A DNA stretch of 64,000 nt from Nostoc sp. FACHB-110 (GTDB lineage Bacteria > Cyanobacteriota > Cyanobacteriia > Cyanobacteriales > Nostocaceae): NCBI RefSeq assembly GCF_014697425.1, contig NZ_JACJRU010000001.1:186001-250000 (forward strand), in the 5' to 3' direction. Positions 44,350 through 56,222 of the stretch are shown here, in pieces (position 1 is the stretch's first letter; the number at the start of each line of letters is the position of its first letter). The notes beneath the pieces were generated by a model, which was not told the DNA's origin, did no database searches, and saw only the letters and a program-made list of their open reading frames with translations. A program made the translations under genes and the position numbers.

Positions 44350-47300
44350 ATGGTAACTACAAATTCAATCCGCTTTTCGCAGTTCAATGCTTCCCTAAAT
44401 CGCAACGCTGAAGGTCAGTTAATTACTGATTTATCTACCCCCGACAATGCCCAAGCCAAAGCTGTAGCTGAAATTATTCAACGCAATAACCCAGATGTCT
44501 TACTAATTAATGAGTTTGATTATTTAAAAGACAACCCTTTACAAGCAGTTCAATTATTTCAACAAAATTACCTGGGAGTTAGCCAAAATGGTGCAACCCC
44601 AGTGGAATATCCTTATATATATATTGCCCCGTCTAATACTGGGATTGCCTCTGGGTTTGATTTAAATAACGATGGCAAAATTGTCACTACCCCAGGCGCG
44701 CCAGGCTATGGTGATGATGCCTTTGGGTTTGGCAATTTTCCTGGTCAATATGGAATGTTGCTACTTTCCAAACATCCTATTGACACTGCTAATATTCGCA
44801 CCTTCCAAAACTTCTTATGGAAGGATATGCCAGATTCTTTATTACCTACTATTACTACTCCTGGTTCTGATGAACCTTGGTACTCAGCAGCAGAACAAAA
44901 CATCCTGCGCCTTTCTTCTAAAAGCCATTGGGATGTACCCATCAAAGTAAATGGTGAAACAATTCACGTTTTGGTTAGCCATCCCACACCGCCAACCTTT
45001 GATGGTGCTGAAGACCGCAACGGTAAGCGCAACCATGATGAAATTCGGTTTTGGGCAGACTACATTACCCCAGGTAAAGGTAATTATATCTACGATGATG
45101 CGGGTAAGCGAGGTGGTTTAGCGGCTGGGTCACGTTTTGTGATTATGGGGGATCAAAATGCTGACCCGGTTGATGGGGACAGTTTTAATAATGCCATTTT
45201 GCAACTATTACAAAATCCCAATCTCAACACTAACGTTATTCCTAGCAGTCTAGGAGGAGTGCAACAAGCGGCGTTACAAGGCGGTGCTAATAATAATCAC
45301 AAGGGTAATCCTGCTTTTGATACCGCAGATTTCGCTGATACTGCGCCTGGTAATTTACGCACAGATTACGTCTTACCCTCAGCCGACCTGACAATTAACA
45401 ACTCTGGAGTATTTTGGCCTCTCAATACTGACCCACAATTTACACCTGTGGGGACTTTTCCCTTCCCTAGTTCTGACCATCGCTTAGTTTATGCAGATGT
45501 GCAAACTGGGCCGACAGCTACAGGGAAGACTGTAACAAATGTAGGGTTTTTGGGACAGCAGATTTTTCCGACAGGCTTTATTCCCGATGGTACAGCAGGA
45601 AAGATAAACGGCGAAACAATTCCTGTTGGTGGTTTATCGGGTATTGCTTACGATGCTGCTAACAATCGTTATTATGCTATCTCAGACGATCGCTCGCAAA
45701 ATGGCCCTGCCCGCTTTTATACTTTTACTGGCGACCCAAAAACTGGTATAACTTTTACTAACGTTACTCCTTTAAAAGATGCTAACGGTAACTTCTTCGC
45801 ACCGTTGAGTGTAGACCCAGAAGATATTGCCCTGACTAACAAAGGTACTGTATTTATTACCTCGGAAGGAGAAGTAAATCTTGCGGCTGCTCGGGTGACA
45901 GATCCCTTCATTAAAGAATTTTCGTTGACTGGCGAGGAATTGCGATCGCTAGTTATCCCCAAAAAATTCCTCCCAAAAGTTCAAGATACTAACGATACAC
46001 AAACATCCGGTGTGCGGAATAACTTGGCTTTTGAAAGTCTCACCATCACCCCAGACCAAAAAACATTATTCACCGCCACCGAAAACGCCTTGTTCCAAGA
46101 TGGTGCAACTACCACCACTACCACAGGTACACGTTCGCGGATTCTGCAATATAATTTGGTTTCCGGTCAGCCAGAAAAAGAATATCTCTACATTACAGAC
46201 CCATCTGTGACACCAAACCCCGCCACAGGCTTTAGTGATAACGGCTTAGTTGATTTACTCGCCATTGATAATCGTGGCACATTACTAGCGTTGGAACGTT
46301 CTTTTGCGGCGGGTGTTGGAAATACTATCAAAATCTACGAAATCAGTTTGCAAGGGGCGACTGATATTAGTACCATCGATTCTCTAGAGAGTTTGAGTCC
46401 AGAACAAATAGCAGCTATTCAACCAGCGCAGAAGCGTTTAGTAGTCAATCTCAATGATTTGAATCTGACGACTGATAATATCGAAGGTTTAGACTTCGGC
46501 CCCAAACTCGCAGATGGTCGTCAGTCTATCGTATTGGTAAGTGATAACAACTTCAACCAAAGTCAATTTACCCAAATCCTCACTTTAGGTGCAGATTTAA
46601 TTCCTACGGTTGCGCCGCGCGTCGAAACTCGCCCTGATTTGTTGGATGATGATGTACAGAATGCGGATGCAGATGACCCAGCAATTTACGTCAACGCCAA
46701 TAATTCCGCCGATAGCTTAGTGCTGACCTCTGTGAAAAATGGCGGACTGCGGGTTTATAACTTGTCGGGGGAATTGTTGCAAACAGTCAATCCTGGCAAT
46801 ATCCGCTACAACAATATTGATTTGCAATATGGCTTTAAATTGGGCAATGAAACTATTGATATTGCCGTCGCCAGCGATCGCCAAAATGATAAACTAGCAA
46901 TCTTCAAGATTAACCCCAATAGCCCCGGTCAATATCTCGAAGAAATCACCGACAGCAGTATTGGGACTATCTTCCAAGCACTACCATTTACGCCACCTTA
47001 TTCTGCTTCTTCTCGGAGTGCTTACGGCTTGGCTTTGTACCGCAGTCCGATTAGCAATGATTACTATGTCTTCGTGAGTCGTCGGCAAACTGGCGACATT
47101 GCCCAATTCAAACTGATAGATAAAGGTAACGGCAAAATTGGGGCAGAACGAGTCCGGCAATTTACCATACCTACCACCGAAGGGCGATCGCCGCAAACTG
47201 AAGGGATGGTAGTAGACCAAGAAACAGGCTTTTTATACATCGGTCAAGAAGATGTCGGTATCTGGAAATTCGAGGCAGAACCAGACCGCAATACGACAGG

Positions 47301-50300
47301 CACATTAATAGATAAAGTCCGGGCTTTAGGTGGGACTCATCTCACCGACGATGTAGAAGGCTTGACTATCTACTACGGCAAGGATGGTAAGGGTTACTTA
47401 TTAGCCTCTTCTCAAGGAGATAACACCTTTGTGGCTTATACCCGCGAAGGCAATAACCGATATTTAGGTAGCTTTGCTGTCGGTAACAACGGGTCAATAG
47501 ATAGTGTGCAAGAGTCTGATGGTGCAGATGTGATTAACGTCCCATTAGGCCCGAATTTCCCCAACGGATTATTTATCACTCAAGACGGTTCTAACGAACC
47601 CGCAGTCATCGCTGATGGCGAGAACATCAGCACTAACTTCAAGCTTGTGCCTTGGGAAAACATCGCTAACGCTTTTCCCAATCCTTTAACCATAGACACC
47701 AATAGTTACAATCCTCGTAATCCTCAAGATATGACACCACCCAAAGTTACCCTCAAAGGTTTTGCATTTTTACCTGCTGATAGCTTTGCTGAAGGGCCAG
47801 CATCTGGGAGTTTAATTACAGGTACAAATGGCCGGAATGTGCCTTTTGCTAAACAGCCAATTCAAGGCTTTAGCGGTGTACAAAAAGCGGATGATAATTC
47901 TTTTTACTTCTTATCTGATAACGGTTTTGGCAGTAAAGATAATAGTGCAGACTACTTACTGCGAATTCATCGTGTAGACCCCAGTTTCCGAGGAATAGAA
48001 GCCGGGGGTAATGGTAGCGTCAAGGCGTTGGATTTTATTCAACTATCTGACCCTGATAAGAAAGTACCTTTTAAAATTGTCAATGAAAATACTAATGAAC
48101 GTTTCCTCACGGGTGCAGATTTTGATGTCGAATCTCTAGTTATTGGTGACGATGGTAGTTTTTGGATAGGTGATGAGTTCGGCCCATATTTATTACATTT
48201 TGATGCCACTGGCAAACTGTTAGATGCACCTATCCCCACACCCAATATCACCACCCTCAACACCTTAAATGGTCAAGCACCCATTGTGATTGGACACCGA
48301 GGCGCGAGCGGAGAACTACCAGAACACACCCTCGGTGCTTATATGCGGGCAATTGAACAGGGTGCAGACTTCATTGAACCTGATTTGGTAGTGACAAAAG
48401 ATGGTGTATTAATTGCCCGTCACGAACCGAATTTGATTAATACTACCGATGTATCAGATCATCCCGAGTTTGCAGACCGCAAAACTAAAAAAGTTGTTGA
48501 TGGAGTAGAGGAGGAAGGCTTCTTTGCGGAAGACTTTACGCTGGCGGAAATTAAAACCTTACGGGCTAGAATTCAGCCCAATTTCCGTCCCCAAGCGTTT
48601 AACGATTTGTATGAAATTCCTACCTTGCAGGAAATCATTGATTTGGTTAAGCAGGTAGAAAAAGATACAGGCAAGAAAATTGGCATTTATCCTGAAACTA
48701 AGCATCCAACTTACTTTGCCCAGCAAGGTTTTAATATTAGCCAGAAGCTAGTTGATTTGTTAGTTGCCAATAACTTTACTGACCCATCACGGGTATTTAT
48801 TCAATCTTTTGAGGTGGGAAATCTCAAAGAATTGAACAATGTTATTCTGCCTGCGGCTGGCATTGACTTGCCTTTAGTCCAGTTATTAGATGCCGTTGAT
48901 GTCAATTTAGATGGTTCATTAATTGAAACCAAGCCTTATGATTTTTTGGTGAATGGTGACTCCCGCACATATTTAGACTTACGTACAGCCGCAGGTTTAA
49001 AAGAAATTGCCACCTACGCCGATGGAATTGGCCCTTGGAAGCGGATGATTGTTTCTGTCAAGGGGGTAGATAAAGATGGTGATGGAAAAGCCGATGATGT
49101 TAATGGTGATGGTTTAGTCAACGATGCGGATAAAACTTTAACTGCACCAACTTCTTTAGTTAAAGATGCCCATCTTGCAGGTTTATTAGTTCATCCTTAC
49201 ACCTTCCGCAACGAAGGGCGTTACCTAGCAGCCGATTATAACGGCAACCCCCAAGCCGAGTTTCAACAGTTCATTAAATTGGGTGTAGATGGTTACTTTA
49301 CTGACTTCCCGGGTACAGGCGATTTGGTGCGTGACCAATTAACTGGGCTATTGGTAAGATCGCCGCAAAATCCTGATGTGCTGAATCAGAAGACTTTTGA
49401 GACTTTATCAGGCAATGCACCTTTAGTAATTGGGCATCGTGGGGCGAGTGGGTTGCGTCCTGAACATACTTTAGAATCTTATAAGTTAGCGATCGCTCAA
49501 GGTGCAGATTTCATTGAACCCGATTTAGTTGCTACCAAAGACGGCAAACTAATCGCCCGTCACGAAAATGCTTTGGCAATTCTCAATGATGATGGTACAG
49601 TCAATCTCACCGATACCAGCACTGATATTTACTTGCGTCCTGAATTTAAAGACCGCCTCACTACCAAAGTCATTGATGGACGCACCGTTAAAGGTTGGTT
49701 TACAGAAGACCTCACCCTAGCTGAAATCAAAACTCTCCATGCAATTGAACGCTTACCAAATCTGCGGGGAAGCAAATTTAATAATGATGGGCTAAAAGTA
49801 CCGACTTTAGAAGAAATCATTGATTTGGTGAAGCAGGTAGAAGCTGAAACAGGGCGTAAAATTGGCATTTACCCCGAAACCAAGCATCCTACTTACTTTG
49901 CCTCGGAAGGTAAACTCATCGATGGGACATCCATTAACACCAACTTAGGCAAATTACTTGTTGATACCCTAGTTGCGAAAAACTTTACCGATCCCAAACG
50001 GATATTTATTCAATCCTTTGAGGTAGGGAATCTCAAAGAATTAAAACAGGTTTTAATGCCAGCTGTGGGGATTAATATTCCCTTAGTGCAACTATTAGGT
50101 GGCGAAAATCAAAAACCTTATGATTTTGTTGTCAGTGGTGATTCTCGCACTTACGGTGATTTAATTACACCGACAGGATTAGCTGCGATCGCTACTTATG
50201 CCGCAGGTATTGGCCCCAACAAACGTTTGATTATCCCAGCCAAAACTGTAGACCGCAATAACGATGGGCAACCAGATGACCTCGACGGTGATGGTACAAT

Positions 50301-52116
50301 CACTGATGCCGATAGAGTTTTAGGCACACCCACTACATTAATCAAAGATGCCCACTCTGTCGGCTTGCAGGTACACGCTTATACATTCCGTAACGAAAGT
50401 GTATTCTTAGCTTCAGATTACCAAGGCGACCCGAAAAAAGAATACGAACAATTCATTAATTTGGGCATAGATGCTTACTTTACAGATTTTCCTGGAACAG
50501 GTGATTTAGTCCGCGACAAATTTGTCGGAATACCAGCTGTACCTAACCTTGGTGGTTCTAAAGGCTTTGAAGGTTTAGCCATCAGCCCCGATAAGAAAAC
50601 CTTGTATCCACTTCTCGAAGGTTCTGTTACAGGTGATCCTGCTGGTTCACTACGAATTTATAAATTTGATGTGCCATCCCAGCAATATCAGGGTTTAGTT
50701 GGCTACTACAAATTAGAAGACCCCAGCTACGCCATTGGTGACTTCACCGTAGTCAACGACCATGAATATCTGGTAATTGAACGGGATAATAATCAAGGCG
50801 ATGCAGCACAATTCAAAAAAATCTTCAAAGTTGACTTCTCCAAAAAAGATGCCAACGGCATTGTTGAGAAGGAAGAAATTGCCGACTTGTTAAATATTCA
50901 AGACCCCAACGACTTGAATAAAGATGGCAAAACCAAATTTACCTTCCCCTTCGTCACCATTGAAGATGTCTTAGTCTTGGATGCTAACACTATTTTGGTT
51001 GCCAACGATAACAACTATCCTTTCTCTAAAGGTAGAACAGGCGATATCGACAACAACGAAATGATTGTGCTGCATTTAGACAAGCCGCTAAACTACTATC
51101 CCCCACTATTCAAAAATTTTGACAATGATATCTTTACCATCCAAGGTAAAGATGCCAAAACCAGACTAAAAATAGACTTGACTGGACGCAACACTAATCG
51201 CACCAACGAACTGGGCGTATTTACCGTAGACGATGCTGACGGCAGAATCAATGGTATCGCCCCAGGAGAAACAGGTTACACCGAAGCCGCGCTAGAGAGG
51301 GCAAAAACAATTTTCTCTGTACTCAATAGAGGATTGAAGAATGTTGATATCTCTCGCCTTGTGGAATTTGATTCAGGCGATCGCCTAAGATTTTATGCTG
51401 TAAAAAATGGTACAACTGACGGTGTACTAGCGGGGAATATCCCCCTGAGTAACGTTGTCTTTGCCAGCAACACAACCCAAAAAGTTACCAGTTTGGGCAA
51501 TAATCAGTTTTCCCTCGCTTGGGAGATTCAACCAGATAATGGCCCAGACTTCCAAGATTTAGTAGTGAAAATTCAATCCACTGACACAGCTTTACCCATT
51601 GGCACAGCTTTGCAAGGTGATTCCCAAAAAGAATTAATTGACTTACGCGCCCAGACACAGTTAATCAAAGCTGATTTTATCGTTAGCAAAGACGCGGCTT
51701 ACAAAAACTATGTCAGCTTTTATAAAGTCACCGATGCCAATGGCGGTATTGATATCAATGGGGATGGAAAAGCAGACATCCTACCCGGACAGGCTGGTTA
51801 TACTCAAGCAGCAGTAAGTACGCGTGTAGCTGGCATTGACCTCACAGCCAACAGTGGCACAACCACTTATAGTGCTACATTCCAAGGTGGCTACATCTAT
51901 GCACCATTTATCATTGCTAATGGTACACCAGAAGCGATTTTGGATAACAACCCCAAAGACCCCCCAGTTTACTTCTCCTTCTTAGGTGCTAATCCCAAAT
52001 CATCAGACCAAATTACGTTATTAGGCAATAACATTTTTGGTTTTGAAGATTTACCCAAAGGTGGCGATAGAGACTTTAACGATATGACTGTCCGCGTCGA
52101 TTTACAGATTGCCTAA
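44350..52116 (+). CDS. giant extracellular multidomain phosphoesterase (EEP, phytase, two GDPD, DUF4114)
   Basis: The 2588-residue protein joins several phosphate-releasing domains. Residues about 1-386 are an endonuclease/exonuclease/phosphatase domain ([25 protein letters not shown]). About 395-747 is an esterase-like phytase-associated domain, and about 748-1114 a beta-propeller phytase ([20 protein letters not shown]). A second esterase-like domain begins near 1131 and resumes near 2066, split by two glycerophosphodiester phosphodiesterase domains (about 1312-1667 and 1691-2061: [14 protein letters not shown] in each). The end (about 2259-2588) is DUF4114-like. There is no signal peptide, so type I secretion is likely. 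It should release phosphate from DNA, phytate and phosphodiesters outside the cell. Pho-box-like repeats precede it. Confidence 0.92.
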   Translation: MVTTNSIRFSQFNASLNRNAEGQLITDLSTPDNAQAKAVAEIIQRNNPDVLLINEFDYLKDNPLQAVQLFQQNYLGVSQNGATPVEYPYIYIAPSNTGIASGFDLNNDGKIVTTPGAPGYGDDAFGFGNFPGQYGMLLLSKHPIDTANIRTFQNFLWKDMPDSLLPTITTPGSDEPWYSAAEQNILRLSSKSHWDVPIKVNGETIHVLVSHPTPPTFDGAEDRNGKRNHDEIRFWADYITPGKGNYIYDDAGKRGGLAAGSRFVIMGDQNADPVDGDSFNNAILQLLQNPNLNTNVIPSSLGGVQQAALQGGANNNHKGNPAFDTADFADTAPGNLRTDYVLPSADLTINNSGVFWPLNTDPQFTPVGTFPFPSSDHRLVYADVQTGPTATGKTVTNVGFLGQQIFPTGFIPDGTAGKINGETIPVGGLSGIAYDAANNRYYAISDDRSQNGPARFYTFTGDPKTGITFTNVTPLKDANGNFFAPLSVDPEDIALTNKGTVFITSEGEVNLAAARVTDPFIKEFSLTGEELRSLVIPKKFLPKVQDTNDTQTSGVRNNLAFESLTITPDQKTLFTATENALFQDGATTTTTTGTRSRILQYNLVSGQPEKEYLYITDPSVTPNPATGFSDNGLVDLLAIDNRGTLLALERSFAAGVGNTIKIYEISLQGATDISTIDSLESLSPEQIAAIQPAQKRLVVNLNDLNLTTDNIEGLDFGPKLADGRQSIVLVSDNNFNQSQFTQILTLGADLIPTVAPRVETRPDLLDDDVQNADADDPAIYVNANNSADSLVLTSVKNGGLRVYNLSGELLQTVNPGNIRYNNIDLQYGFKLGNETIDIAVASDRQNDKLAIFKINPNSPGQYLEEITDSSIGTIFQALPFTPPYSASSRSAYGLALYRSPISNDYYVFVSRRQTGDIAQFKLIDKGNGKIGAERVRQFTIPTTEGRSPQTEGMVVDQETGFLYIGQEDVGIWKFEAEPDRNTTGTLIDKVRALGGTHLTDDVEGLTIYYGKDGKGYLLASSQGDNTFVAYTREGNNRYLGSFAVGNNGSIDSVQESDGADVINVPLGPNFPNGLFITQDGSNEPAVIADGENISTNFKLVPWENIANAFPNPLTIDTNSYNPRNPQDMTPPKVTLKGFAFLPADSFAEGPASGSLITGTNGRNVPFAKQPIQGFSGVQKADDNSFYFLSDNGFGSKDNSADYLLRIHRVDPSFRGIEAGGNGSVKALDFIQLSDPDKKVPFKIVNENTNERFLTGADFDVESLVIGDDGSFWIGDEFGPYLLHFDATGKLLDAPIPTPNITTLNTLNGQAPIVIGHRGASGELPEHTLGAYMRAIEQGADFIEPDLVVTKDGVLIARHEPNLINTTDVSDHPEFADRKTKKVVDGVEEEGFFAEDFTLAEIKTLRARIQPNFRPQAFNDLYEIPTLQEIIDLVKQVEKDTGKKIGIYPETKHPTYFAQQGFNISQKLVDLLVANNFTDPSRVFIQSFEVGNLKELNNVILPAAGIDLPLVQLLDAVDVNLDGSLIETKPYDFLVNGDSRTYLDLRTAAGLKEIATYADGIGPWKRMIVSVKGVDKDGDGKADDVNGDGLVNDADKTLTAPTSLVKDAHLAGLLVHPYTFRNEGRYLAADYNGNPQAEFQQFIKLGVDGYFTDFPGTGDLVRDQLTGLLVRSPQNPDVLNQKTFETLSGNAPLVIGHRGASGLRPEHTLESYKLAIAQGADFIEPDLVATKDGKLIARHENALAILNDDGTVNLTDTSTDIYLRPEFKDRLTTKVIDGRTVKGWFTEDLTLAEIKTLHAIERLPNLRGSKFNNDGLKVPTLEEIIDLVKQVEAETGRKIGIYPETKHPTYFASEGKLIDGTSINTNLGKLLVDTLVAKNFTDPKRIFIQSFEVGNLKELKQVLMPAVGINIPLVQLLGGENQKPYDFVVSGDSRTYGDLITPTGLAAIATYAAGIGPNKRLIIPAKTVDRNNDGQPDDLDGDGTITDADRVLGTPTTLIKDAHSVGLQVHAYTFRNESVFLASDYQGDPKKEYEQFINLGIDAYFTDFPGTGDLVRDKFVGIPAVPNLGGSKGFEGLAISPDKKTLYPLLEGSVTGDPAGSLRIYKFDVPSQQYQGLVGYYKLEDPSYAIGDFTVVNDHEYLVIERDNNQGDAAQFKKIFKVDFSKKDANGIVEKEEIADLLNIQDPNDLNKDGKTKFTFPFVTIEDVLVLDANTILVANDNNYPFSKGRTGDIDNNEMIVLHLDKPLNYYPPLFKNFDNDIFTIQGKDAKTRLKIDLTGRNTNRTNELGVFTVDDADGRINGIAPGETGYTEAALERAKTIFSVLNRGLKNVDISRLVEFDSGDRLRFYAVKNGTTDGVLAGNIPLSNVVFASNTTQKVTSLGNNQFSLAWEIQPDNGPDFQDLVVKIQSTDTALPIGTALQGDSQKELIDLRAQTQLIKADFIVSKDAAYKNYVSFYKVTDANGGIDINGDGKADILPGQAGYTQAAVSTRVAGIDLTANSGTTTYSATFQGGYIYAPFIIANGTPEAILDNNPKDPPVYFSFLGANPKSSDQITLLGNNIFGFEDLPKGGDRDFNDMTVRVDLQIA

Positions 52117-52122
52117 TTTTGG

Positions 52123-52153
52123 TGTAGAGACGTTGCATTGCAACGTCTCTACA
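52123..52153. repeat. palindromic repeat after the giant phosphoesterase gene
   Basis: TGTAGAGACGTTGCA and TGCAACGTCTCTACA form a perfect 15-bp inverted repeat around one base. It is the same family as the palindrome after rca at 12274-12300. It may act as a transcription end. Confidence 0.75.
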
Positions 52154-52227
52154 TATATATTGTGGTCAACCCCCGCTTTTTGTGATCAAGCAGGGCAGGG
52201 TAAACCCAAGAATGTGGTAGTTAGTAG

Positions 52228-53604
52228 ATGAAACAAAGCCTCAAGTATATATTTTTGAGTTTGGGGTTAATCAGCTTGGGGGTTGCCAGCTATTTTGGCT
52301 ATACAGTGTGGCAAGTATTAAATATTGGCACTGCTTATCAAGCTAAACAATTTTGTTCGGGAGTGTTTGTCTCTGGGCGCACTCCCGAATCTATTTTCAA
52401 CCAAGATGTTTTAGCTGAGATTAACGGTTTATCATCACTAGAACGGTCAATTGTCAAGTCAATTCAAGTTAAGATTGATCGCCCACAACAATCTGTAACA
52501 GCAAGTATGTTCGGCTGGATACAACATCAAGCCATCTTTCGTGATGGATTGGGTTGTACTTTAGTCATTGCTACCACTCCAGCAGAGTTGCGATCGCTCG
52601 TCAAGCCAGTGTCTCTGGTTCGCCAAAAAACCGATGAACTGTGGTTACAAGAGCCTACAGAAAAAAAGCCACCTGAAATCAACCAAAAACAAATTAAAGT
52701 AGCTCTAGACAGGGTTTTCCAGCCCCAGCAGCACACTAGGGCGGTAGTGATTGTTTATCAAGGACATATTATCGCCGAACGCTACGCACCAGGGTTTTCC
52801 GCGCAAATGCCTTTACCTGGATGGTCGATGACCAAGAGCGTATTTAATGCACTGGTGGGGATTTTGGTTAAGCAGGGTAAACTATCGCTGGCCGATAAAA
52901 ATTTGATGCCCCAGTGGAATAATAAAAGCGATCGCCGTAGTGAAATTACGCTAGATGCGATGCTTCGTATGAGTAGCGGATTGAAGTTTAACGAAGCAGA
53001 ATCAAATCCTCTGGGAAATTTGATTCAAATGCTATTTGGTCAGGCAAATGCGGCTGATTATGCGGCAAACCAGCCCTTAGAAGCCGAACCAGGTACTAAA
53101 TGGCAATACTCCAGTGGGACAACCAACATTATTTCGCGGGTGATTCGCAATGCTATAGGTAACGATGCTGATTATCTGACATTTCCCCGTCGCGCCTTAT
53201 TTGATCCCTTGGGTATGAAGAGTGCGGTGATCGAATTGGATACATCGGGAACTTTTGTTGGCTCATCTTTTATGTATGCTACAGCCAGGGATTGGGCGCG
53301 ATTTGGTCTACTTTATTTACAAAATGGTATATGGGAAGGACAACGCATCTTATCAGAAGGCTGGGTAGAGTACAGTCGCACGCTAACAAAGCTTGCACCC
53401 AAGAAAAATTATGGTAGTCATTTTTGGTTGATGAACGTTGCTACAGCATCTGGACAAAACCAAATTCTGACTGCTCAAGGATTTCAGGATCAATATATTG
53501 CGATTATTCCTTCACACCAACTCGTTATCGTTCATCTGGGAAAAAATGAAACATCGACCCGCGAACAGTTTGTTCCTCAAATCTTAGCGGCTTTTACTAA
53601 TTGA
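52228..53604 (+). CDS. beta-lactamase-fold serine hydrolase (class C / 6-aminohexanoate-hydrolase type)
   Basis: The 458-residue protein starts with a membrane anchor or uncleaved signal (about 8-28). Its catalytic domain (about 150-458) has the Ser-x-x-Lys motif SMTK at 200-203, a tyrosine motif in YSSGTTN (Tyr294) and HLGK near the end. The surroundings (GWSMTKSVFNALVG, MLRMSSGLKF) match the group that includes 6-aminohexanoate-dimer hydrolase and many esterases, not drug-resistance beta-lactamases. The natural substrate is unknown. The active site should face the periplasm. Confidence 0.88.
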   Translation: MKQSLKYIFLSLGLISLGVASYFGYTVWQVLNIGTAYQAKQFCSGVFVSGRTPESIFNQDVLAEINGLSSLERSIVKSIQVKIDRPQQSVTASMFGWIQHQAIFRDGLGCTLVIATTPAELRSLVKPVSLVRQKTDELWLQEPTEKKPPEINQKQIKVALDRVFQPQQHTRAVVIVYQGHIIAERYAPGFSAQMPLPGWSMTKSVFNALVGILVKQGKLSLADKNLMPQWNNKSDRRSEITLDAMLRMSSGLKFNEAESNPLGNLIQMLFGQANAADYAANQPLEAEPGTKWQYSSGTTNIISRVIRNAIGNDADYLTFPRRALFDPLGMKSAVIELDTSGTFVGSSFMYATARDWARFGLLYLQNGIWEGQRILSEGWVEYSRTLTKLAPKKNYGSHFWLMNVATASGQNQILTAQGFQDQYIAIIPSHQLVIVHLGKNETSTREQFVPQILAAFTN

Positions 53605-53653
53605 ACATTGCTTTTGCTATTATGTAAGTACAGTCTGTATATACGCATAAATT

Positions 53654-53992
53654 ATGAGTAACTCCTACAGCATTCGGAGTACCAAAATTGGTAACAGCGC
53701 AGGATTTAGGCTACCCGCAGAGTTTTATCGAGAAAATCCTCAGTTTGCCAATGCAGATGGTTGGATAGAAGTATTGTCAGAAGATACTGCTATTGTGCGG
53801 ATTGAGCCTAAGTCAAAAGAAGACGACGAGGACTCGGTATTAATGCGCCTATTTCTCGATTTTGCGATGACAGAAGCATTGAAAAATAATACTTTACAAC
53901 CTTATACAACCCAAATGTCGGAGGCTGCCCATAAACTGATTGCGGGTGTAGAATTAGACGATGATTTATTAGAAGATGGCGAAATTTATTAG
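53654..53992 (+). CDS. PrlF/AbrB-like antitoxin
   Basis: The 112-residue protein begins with a swapped-hairpin AbrB-type DNA-binding region: SIRSTKIGNSAGFRLPAEFY (about 6-25) then DGWIEVLSEDTAIVRI. Its acidic C-terminus (ELDDDLLEDGE) would wrap the toxin. It overlaps the YhaV toxin start by 17 bp, the usual antitoxin-first order, and probably represses its own promoter. The 49-bp gap to the serine hydrolase gene leaves room for that promoter. Confidence 0.82.
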   Translation: MSNSYSIRSTKIGNSAGFRLPAEFYRENPQFANADGWIEVLSEDTAIVRIEPKSKEDDEDSVLMRLFLDFAMTEALKNNTLQPYTTQMSEAAHKLIAGVELDDDLLEDGEIY

Positions 53993-54419
53993 TAATGGGT
54001 GGGAAATTTATTTTCATCCACAATTATTTGGTCATCAATATCAAGAATTATTTGAACGTGTTTCTCGCTTGCAAGAACAACTACCAGAAAGCGAATATAA
54101 AACCCATGCAACAGTTAAGTTATTTGCTGCAATTACTGTAGCTATTGAAACTAAAATTCCTGCCGATCCGTTTGCCAGTTATTTTGCTTTAACAGGAGCA
54201 TTAAAACGTTACGGAAGGGTAAAAAAGATGGGTTTACCCCAAAGATATCGGTTATTTTTTCGGGCGTTTGATACAGAAAATTTGAGAGCCATTGTTATTT
54301 TGTGGCTAGGGTTTCCGCGTAAGGAAGGGGCAAAAGATGACTGCTATCAGGTGTTTAATAAAATGATTGAACGAGGGGAATTTCCAGATAGTTTGGATGA
54401 GTTGTTGACAGAAGGTTAA
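53976..54419 (+). CDS. YhaV-family toxin ribonuclease
   Basis: The 147-residue protein matches YhaV, a RelE-fold ribosome-dependent mRNA interferase: GWEIYFHPQLFGHQYQEL at the N-terminus, KRYGRVKKMGLPQRYRLFFRAF in the middle, and VILWLGFPRKEGAKDDCYQVF near the end. The basic and Arg residues (RYRLFFR, FPRKEGAKDD) are the likely catalytic face. It begins inside the end of the antitoxin gene, so translation is coupled. The pair appears intact. Confidence 0.9.
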   Translation: MAKFISNGWEIYFHPQLFGHQYQELFERVSRLQEQLPESEYKTHATVKLFAAITVAIETKIPADPFASYFALTGALKRYGRVKKMGLPQRYRLFFRAFDTENLRAIVILWLGFPRKEGAKDDCYQVFNKMIERGEFPDSLDELLTEG

Positions 54420-54429
54420 AAAATAGTTT

Positions 54430-55590
54430 TTAACCAGAATAAACTCGCCCTTTCCAAGCACCGCCGCGCCCTTGCCAATGACGAATTGCTGAATCGATAG
54501 TCATTAACGTGTAAAGAAAGGCGATCGCAGGTAAACTAAAAGCAAATAAAGGTGAGCATTGATAAAAACCAACGATGGGAAAATAAGCAACGGTCATCAA
54601 TAACCATGTAGATAAACCTGTAAGGGCGATTATCCCATTACCCAACAATAGACCTAGGATAAAACCAAGCGGTGGAATCAGATAAATTAAAGTCATCGCC
54701 ACCACAGTTCCGAGTAATAATAAAGGTGAATAATTTAACTGAGTATAAGCACTCCGCGCCACCATATCCCAAATAGTTTGCAAGGAATTATAGGGACGCA
54801 AACTGTAAGTTAAATTACTCAATCCTAACCAAATTCGCCCTTTACTAGATTTGACTGCACTAGCTAAAGCACAATCATCAATCAAAGCTTGGCGAATAGC
54901 TGGAATCCCACCAATTCTTTCTAAAGCTGTTCTACGAATGAGAATAGAACCACCAGCCGCCGCCGCAGTTGAATTTTTCGGATTATTTACCCAGCGAAAA
55001 GGATAGAGTTTTTGAAAGAAAAAAACGAAAGCCGGAATCAACAATTTTTCCCAAAAACTGTCACAGCGCAATTTCACCATGACAGAAACCAAGTCTAAAT
55101 CTTCTTGTTCAGCTTTTGCAACAAGTCGCTGCAAATTATTGACATCGTGAGCGATATCTGCATCAGTGAGTAAAAAATAATCTGGAGTGAGTGCTTGGGC
55201 TTGTTTTAGACCTTGTTCCACAGCCCAAAGTTTACCAGACCAACCAGAGGGCAATGCTTCGCCAGAGATGATGTACAATTGCTGGGCTTTATCTAAAGCG
55301 TGGGCGACTCCTTCAGCGAAGGCGGCGGTGCGGTCAGTGCTGCGGTCATCTACTAGAAAAATGTGGAAATTACCTGGATAATTTTGTAGTAGTAGCGATC
55401 GCAAACTAACAGGTAATACATCAGCTTCGTTACGCGCCGGAATCACAGCACACACACTAGGTAACGATTTTAACGGTGATTCTTTCACCTCTAATTGTTG
55501 GTCTAATCGCCAAAACTGCCCCCGCAAAGTTAGTAAGCCTAACCAAATCACCAAAGATAAAATCACTAACCCTAGTAAAATTGCCACCAT
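54430..55590 (-). CDS. hpnB: glycosyltransferase family 2, HpnB-like
   Basis: The 386-residue membrane protein has one N-terminal helix, a GT-A domain (VCAVIPARNEADVLPVSLRSLL, LVDDRSTDRTA, and the DxD-type LTDADI), then a GGSILIRR region and at least three C-terminal helices (about 275-380). The layout and sequence match the hopanoid-associated glycosyltransferase HpnB. It probably acts on hopanoid or polyprenyl-linked sugars at the inner membrane. It is not beside other hpn genes here, so the symbol is by similarity only. It is convergent with yhaV. Confidence 0.85.
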   Translation of the reverse strand: MVAILLGLVILSLVIWLGLLTLRGQFWRLDQQLEVKESPLKSLPSVCAVIPARNEADVLPVSLRSLLLQNYPGNFHIFLVDDRSTDRTAAFAEGVAHALDKAQQLYIISGEALPSGWSGKLWAVEQGLKQAQALTPDYFLLTDADIAHDVNNLQRLVAKAEQEDLDLVSVMVKLRCDSFWEKLLIPAFVFFFQKLYPFRWVNNPKNSTAAAAGGSILIRRTALERIGGIPAIRQALIDDCALASAVKSSKGRIWLGLSNLTYSLRPYNSLQTIWDMVARSAYTQLNYSPLLLLGTVVAMTLIYLIPPLGFILGLLLGNGIIALTGLSTWLLMTVAYFPIVGFYQCSPLFAFSLPAIAFLYTLMTIDSAIRHWQGRGGAWKGRVYSG

Positions 55591-55675
55591 GATTCAGAAA
55601 GAATAACTCACCAAACTTTGGTATTGTATAGCCTTTCCTGTTGGAGAAAGCTAAATTTCTTTGAGATGAGAAGCT

Positions 55676-55764
55676 AGGGCGTGTTTTCCAACTATAACCT
55701 TACCTTTACCCTCACAGCGAATGTGTATTTTTGTTAGGATACAACGAGTTTGAAAACACGCCCT
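55676..55764. mobile_element. MITE-like element with AGGGCGTGTTTTC ends
   Basis: AGGGCGTGTTTTCCAAC (55676-55692) and GTTTGAAAACACGCCCT (55748-55764) are 17-bp terminal inverted repeats with one mismatch. The 89-bp element has no coding capacity. It sits between the glycosyltransferase gene and the small cyanobacterial protein gene; an IS-family transposase elsewhere is needed for movement. Confidence 0.65.
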
Positions 55765-55802
55765 CGCCGCTAGCCCCTATTTTTCACCTAAAGTATTTGA
55801 AT

Positions 55803-55841
55803 CAACAGATAAACACTGATAAATTAGCAGTGTCTATCTGT
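55803..55841. repeat. imperfect inverted repeat before the 55.85-kb gene
   Basis: ACAGATAAACACTG and CAGTGTCTATCTGT form a 14-bp inverted repeat with one mismatch. Related sequence (CAGTGTTTATCT, CATCTGTGG) occurs at 25080-25107, so it is a dispersed family. Confidence 0.5.
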
Positions 55842-55850
55842 GTTTAACTA

Positions 55851-56219
55851 ATGAATTACGACACAGCCCGCAAACTGCTTGTATCTCAAACAATTGCCAC
55901 CGAAGAAAACCCTGATGCTTTATTGATGCGGATGAAGCAGGGAAAACCACCTGTTCCTGGTCAGATTACCTCAATTTTATTGGCATTAAAAGTCGTGTTT
56001 GAAGCCCTCAAAGATGCACCTAGCCTAGACCGAGACTTAATCTTTGCCCTTTATCAGTTAGGTGTAAAAACACAACAGTTATATATAGCTGGACGCAAAG
56101 CAGGAGTAGATTGGCCACCACTACTCAAAGAAGATTTAATTAGAATTGCCCTGGCTACGGAAAGTATTTTTTCTGGTGTATGGCAAACCCCGCCATCTGG
56201 GGGGTTTGGCGGGGGTTAA
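55851..56219 (+). CDS. conserved cyanobacterial hypothetical protein
   Basis: The 122-residue protein reads MNYDTARKLLVSQ, RMKQGKPPVPGQITSILLALK, FALYQLGVKTQQLYIAGRKAG and DWPPLLKEDL. It is helical, with no membrane segment. I recall it as a small protein conserved in cyanobacteria, sometimes wrongly labelled dethiobiotin synthetase; no function is known. The end, TPPSGGFGGG, comes from a G-rich palindromic stretch and may be a repeat-derived extension. Confidence 0.75.
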   Translation: MNYDTARKLLVSQTIATEENPDALLMRMKQGKPPVPGQITSILLALKVVFEALKDAPSLDRDLIFALYQLGVKTQQLYIAGRKAGVDWPPLLKEDLIRIALATESIFSGVWQTPPSGGFGGG

Positions 56220-56222
56220 AGT

